Shown here piece by piece: positions 60,833 to 64,000 of a stretch of 64,000 nucleotides of DNA. Positions within the stretch are counted from its first letter, which is position 1. Each line of letters begins with the position of its first letter. This DNA comes from Pseudomonas marginalis (lineage in GTDB: Bacteria > Pseudomonadota > Gammaproteobacteria > Pseudomonadales > Pseudomonadaceae), in assembly GCF_024169655.1 (NCBI RefSeq), contig NZ_JALJWV010000001.1:3539001-3603000 (forward strand), in the 5' to 3' direction. A model generated the notes under the pieces. The model was not told the DNA's origin. It saw nothing but the letters and a program-made list of their open reading frames with translations, and searched no databases. The position numbers and the translations under genes were made by a program.

Positions 60833-61599
60833 GACTCTGCGCGGTATCTCGCATCTTTGTGCCTGAGGATCAGGCGCGCTCGGTCGTGCCAGGGGCCGCC
60901 GAAAACTATGATTTCGGACGGCCTGCCGTATAGGTGGTGCAGTAGGAATGGGCCAGGCCCGAAGGTGCCCGGCTCTTCGCCGGGTAGCGCTGGGTCAGTG
61001 CCCAGGTAGATCCCCGCGTGATTAGGGTGAGCCGTCCGGCCGACCTGCATAACGATCAGATCCCCTCGCTGTGGTCGGTCGACGCGTACAAAGCCGGCGG
61101 CCTCGTAGTTGGCCTCGTACAGACTGACGTTCTCCGCACTCTCCCACCAGCCATCGACGCGCTGGAATGCTTCGAACTCCAGCCCCCATTCCCGCTGATA
61201 CCATTCGGCGCATACAGCCCAACAGTCCCACACCCCATGAACAAATGGACGCTTGAGCAGTGGCGTGCTGCCGGTCGGCATGACCGTGCGCAAATCCCCT
61301 TCAGGCCACGACAATATGTACCAGGACAACGCCGTGGCCTCGCACATGGCCAGGTCATGCGGTGATGGTCTGCTGGTGGCGTCCGGATGCGAGTGAACGA
61401 TCCCGATCACCTCGCCCAAATCTTCTGCCGCAGCGTAATCCTCGGGATCAAGCCGAAACTCTTCGTTCGGCTCCGTGGCGATGTTCCGGCACGGGAAGTA
61501 CTTTTGCGCGCGCCCGACGCTCAGCAGCAGACCGCAGCACTCTTTCGGGTACTCGGTTGCAGCGTGCGCCTGGATCGCCGCGATGATGTGCTTGCGCAT
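60829..61599 (-). CDS. Lambdoid phage tail assembly protein K (JAMM + NlpC/P60)
   Basis: 256 aa. N-terminal Mov34/JAMM metalloprotease-like domain (ECCGLLLSVG, then GIVHSHPDATSRPSPHDLAMCE, the H-x-H-x10-D motif) and a C-terminal NlpC/P60 domain (VWDCWAVCAEWY with catalytic Cys about 125; HPNHAGIYLG with His about 195). It acts in tail-tip maturation or peptidoglycan cleavage. Intact in length. Genes I and J that should follow are absent, so it is an orphan of a decayed prophage. Confidence 0.88.
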   Translation of the reverse strand: MRKHIIAAIQAHAATEYPKECCGLLLSVGRAQKYFPCRNIATEPNEEFRLDPEDYAAAEDLGEVIGIVHSHPDATSRPSPHDLAMCEATALSWYILSWPEGDLRTVMPTGSTPLLKRPFVHGVWDCWAVCAEWYQREWGLEFEAFQRVDGWWESAENVSLYEANYEAAGFVRVDRPQRGDLIVMQVGRTAHPNHAGIYLGTDPALPGEEPGTFGPGPFLLHHLYGRPSEIIVFGGPWHDRARLILRHKDARYRAES

Positions 61600-61601
61600 G
61601 G

Positions 61602-61784
61602 TCAGCTCCTCGCGATCAAGCTGACGGCGGGGAATCCACCGAAACTAAGCTCGTTGTTCTCGCCAAAGCGCAACTTGCACGACGACAGGCAGCCCTTGCA
61701 CTGATCCTTGGCAGGGTCATCCGTGGGGTTACCGTCGATGCCGACTTTACCGATATAACCGGCCCCAGCGGTGACCAGTCCCAT
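61602..61784 (-). pseudogene. C-terminal remnant of phage minor tail protein L
   Basis: The last 55 or so residues match the end of tail protein [24 protein letters not shown], then [21 protein letters not shown] stop codon directly precedes the ATG at 61784. Two of the four expected Cys of the Fe-S site remain. It is placed just before K, as in lambda. Confidence 0.75.
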
Positions 61785-61801
61785 TCAGAGGAGGCTGCGT
61801 A

Positions 61802-62251
61802 GTGAGAACTGAGCTTCAGGGCACAGAAAAGTGGCATGCGGACCGATCTGGTCGCGTGACAGCCAGCCGCTTTAAAGACGTGATGGCCTGGAGGAAGCCT
61901 GACAAAAATGGTAAGCGCGAGCCTATGGGCGCGCGCACCTCGTACATGCGTGAGCTTTGCTTCGAGCGGCTGGCAAAGAAGTCCAAGCACAACGTCAGCA
62001 GCGCCTCTTTAAAGTGGGGCCACACCGAAGAACAAAAGGCCCAAGACGCCTACGAGATGCTGACGGGCAACATCGTCATACCGTCAGAGTTCATCGTCCA
62101 CCCGAAGTACGACTGGCTTGGATGTTCGCCAGACGGACTTATCAACGATGACGGCGGTACCGAAACGTGGCGCGTGAATTCCGCAACAAAAGCCTGCTTG
62201 CCATCCAGAAAGACCCGGGTGACGAGATTATCGAGCCATCTATTTAACTGA
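61802..62251 (+). pseudogene. YqaJ/lambda-exonuclease N-terminal fragment, truncated
   Basis: About 125 residues match the start of YqaJ-type recombination exonucleases: GTEKWHADRSGRVTASRFKDVMA, YMRELCFERL, LKWGHTEEQKAQDAYEMLTGN, KYDWLGCSPDGLINDDGG. The remaining catalytic E-x-K region is replaced by unrelated sequence after about 62160. GTG start with GAGGAGG upstream. Another frame after the junction reads NVAREFRNKSLLAIQKDPGD to a stop at 62247, perhaps the tail of a different gene. Confidence 0.75.
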
Positions 62252-62674
62252 TGTTGGAGGCGCTTCGTTGGCAACAGGATCCGCAACATCCGCTGGCTGC
62301 CCAGTCTCCACGTCACGAACCTCGTATCTCCACCAAGACAGCGAAGAGATCCCATAGAGCCCATAAGTACGGCCGCCTACCAGATCAACAGTCATTTCAA
62401 TCGGAGCAGTTTGCTGTTCCGCGGTAATAAATTTACGAACTTGAATCTTATGCCTGCCTGCACCCAGCCGGTATTCGCTTTGGCGGCTCAGCCAATAAAG
62501 GGTTTGATCGTCGTCAATCTTAAATATCGTCAAAGATTTGTCGAACTGCTGAATCGTAGCGATTTCGGAGTTTGATTTTCCTTCTGCACTTTTGTGTTCG
62601 TAATGAATACACCCGGTCAGCGTGAAGCTGAACAAAGTCATTGCTATACAGCGCCAAAAAATCTTATGTCGCAT
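62240..62674 (-). CDS. Hypothetical lipoprotein
   Basis: 144 aa. Signal peptide with lipobox LTGC (Cys22), mature part beta-rich (YRLGAGRHKIQVRKFITAEQ, then DLVGGRTYGLYGISSLSWWRYEV). The GAGRHKI and GGRTYGL pattern resembles small outer-membrane-anchored beta proteins. AGGAG precedes the ATG. Confidence 0.7.
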   Translation of the reverse strand: MRHKIFWRCIAMTLFSFTLTGCIHYEHKSAEGKSNSEIATIQQFDKSLTIFKIDDDQTLYWLSRQSEYRLGAGRHKIQVRKFITAEQQTAPIEMTVDLVGGRTYGLYGISSLSWWRYEVRDVETGQPADVADPVANEAPPTSVK

Positions 62675-62868
62675 CAGTGCTCCTTATAGGCTCAAATCCA
62701 AGGTGCGGATTGATACCTTATCCTTTCCAAAATTCCATCCTGCTCGCTGCATCCGGTAACGGAGGACGCCGCCGGGACTGGAAGGACCGTAAATGTGAAG
62801 TAGCGACATGATCCGAATTGATCAGTGGCTCGATCTATAAATGAACGCCGGCCATCCACTAGCTTTGA

Positions 62869-63261
62869 TTACTGGGCGCTAACACTTGGAACCCATAAAG
62901 TACATGCAGTCGCGGCCTGAGCAACGAGCCAATCATGCTCACGCTTTGCGAAGGGTCGAGGCATCTCATAAGAGATCCGAAGCGCAAAGTTATAGGCGCT
63001 AATGACTTCGTTTCCAGTCGGCATCGTTTCTTTCAATTTTGTGTTGGTTTTTAGTCCTTCTACCGCTCCATGTAGAGCTAGCGCCTGCGTGGAGGTGTCT
63101 GCGCTTTCCTCCAAGATATTTACCACGATAAAAGCTGCATTGGAGCAGCGATCCATCTTTTCCCACTGCTTCAGCTGTGCCTCATCACCGAGCGCTACAG
63201 CAGAGGTGAGCAGCATCAGTGATGCCAATCCAAATACGCATAGTTTTGATCCTTCAAAAAT
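62869..63261 (-). CDS. Hypothetical exported protein, start uncertain
   Basis: Roughly 120-130 aa. A signal-like stretch (LCVFGLASLMLLTSAVALG) leads into a helical mature part with two cysteines (DRCSNAAFIVVNILEESAD, then ATACTLWVP). No in-frame ATG fits: the well-placed ATG with GAAGGA (63241) is in another frame, so either a rare start (ATT 63261 or TTG 63228) is used or a small indel has broken the start. Confidence 0.5.
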   Translation of the reverse strand: MFEGSKLCVFGLASLMLLTSAVALGDEAQLKQWEKMDRCSNAAFIVVNILEESADTSTQALALHGAVEGLKTNTKLKETMPTGNEVISAYNFALRISYEMPRPFAKREHDWLVAQAATACTLWVPSVSAQ

Positions 63262-63340
63262 TTCGGCATTAATACCCCACCCCAAACCAAATTGCCACCA
63301 CCGACTCACCGGAGGGCGGCGCCTGCACGAGGTAAACGAA

Positions 63341-63889
63341 ATGCCTGTACGCCATAGCGCAATCCACAAGATCGACAAGAAGCCCGACGGCAGCCCAGCA
63401 GTTCTTCACCTGGCCTCCGCCGAACAGGTTGAAAGCCAAGCCCGCGACGACCTGATGCTGCAGTTCAACGAAAGCTACAACGCTACCGCCGGCAAGGCCT
63501 GGGGTTTCTTTCATCATGAGTCAGGCGCTCTGCCAGAAGAGTCGGCGCGCGAGAAGACCCAGGCGCTGGTCAGCTACTCCATAGCCCAGGCCAAGCTGGG
63601 CGAGCCGATCACCCTTGGCGAGCTGTCGGAGTTGATTGACGAAGATCAGCCGAAGAACTTCTACGACTTCATCAAGGCGAAGGACTACGGACTTTCCGAA
63701 ACCCGTCCGCCGGACAAGAAGACCCTCAACAAATTCCGCCGCTTCACCGGCCGGGCTGAGGGCATGTCGATCAGCTTCGAGGCGCATCTGCTGGGCGACA
63801 AGATCGAGTTCAACGAAGCGGGCGGCACGCTGACGCTGCGCGGGTTGCCCACTCAGCTCACTGAACAGCTCAAGCGCGCAGCCGCCTAA
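63341..63889 (+). pseudogene. yejK: YejK/NdpA nucleoid-associated protein with in-frame internal deletion
   Basis: 182 aa versus about 335 in intact YejK. The N-terminus (MPVRHSAIHKIDKKPDGSPA through NESYNATAGKAWGFFHHESG) is joined directly to the C-terminal part (LPEESAREKTQALVSYSIAQ through FRRFTGRAEGMSISFEAHLLGDKIEF), so about 150 central residues are missing without a frameshift. GAGG lies 10 nt before the ATG. It may still be translated, but the main fold is incomplete. Confidence 0.8.
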
Positions 63890-63912
63890 TCGGCTCGATT
63901 CGGGAGACGGAA

Positions 63913-64000
63913 TTATTTCTCTTCAATAGCTTTGAACTGGCCGTAAGCAGACTCCAGCTCATTACAGGCGCTTGCAACGTGCGGATGACCAACATGTCGG
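63913..64000 (-). CDS. C-terminus of a gene running off the right edge
   Basis: Open frame on the minus strand from the edge to TAA at 63913, 28 codons, ending CNELESAYGQFKAIEEK. Codon use looks coding; no family can be named. Confidence 0.45.
   Translation of the reverse strand, partial: RHVGHPHVASACNELESAYGQFKAIEEK

Overview
The window looks like a chromosome segment of a Pseudomonas of the fluorescens group. The evidence is high-GC coding with compact operons, several copies of a Pseudomonas-type REP doublet (REPIN), an OprD-family porin, a DING protein, and a gene order for type II secretion and cell-surface signalling that I recall from the P. aeruginosa hxc locus. No tRNA, rRNA or CRISPR array was seen.

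Region 1 (1-18.6 kb) is a secretion island. From right to left it holds vreA, vreI and vreR (a PUMA3-type cell-surface signalling trio with a barrel-less receptor), a complete Hxc-type type II secretion system (gspJ, H, C, I, G, K, L, M, D, E, F), a LapA-type DING phosphate-binding protein that is the likely secreted substrate, and the N-terminal 1085 codons of a PdtA-like two-partner-secretion exoprotein running off the left edge. In P. aeruginosa the equivalent genes respond to phosphate starvation. Two MITE-like elements with shared inverted ends and internal REPINs interrupt the island, between gspE and gspD and between gspJ and vreR.

Region 2 (18.7-36 kb) is metabolic and stress housekeeping: a small secreted protein, an exported VOC protein, an AlgE-like outer-membrane channel, an aryl-esterase-type hydrolase, DoxX, a LysR/MFS/quinone oxidoreductase group, an electrophile-response group (TetR, Hsp31-like, old yellow enzyme) next to a GlxA-type AraC regulator, a GNAT enzyme, a broken uppP, two glutathione S-transferases with a LysR regulator, an SDR and a galactose mutarotase.

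Region 3 (36-55.2 kb) has a PotE-like antiporter, then a GlpSTPQV-like glycerol or polyol ABC operon. This operon has a sigma-54 promoter and faces a divergent AcoR-type enhancer-binding protein, with a cluster of TGAACA hexamers between them. A TonB-dependent receptor, an internally deleted EamA exporter, a lipoprotein, an OprD porin and a large cation P-type ATPase follow.

Region 4 (55.2-64 kb) is a low-density accessory patch: a CigR-like protein, Hsp20 with heat-shock signals, several small genes I do not recognise, lambdoid prophage scraps (tail protein K intact, tail protein L C-terminus, YqaJ exonuclease N-terminus) and an internally deleted yejK. Three genes in the window (uppP, an EamA exporter, yejK) have lost an internal block while keeping one open frame.
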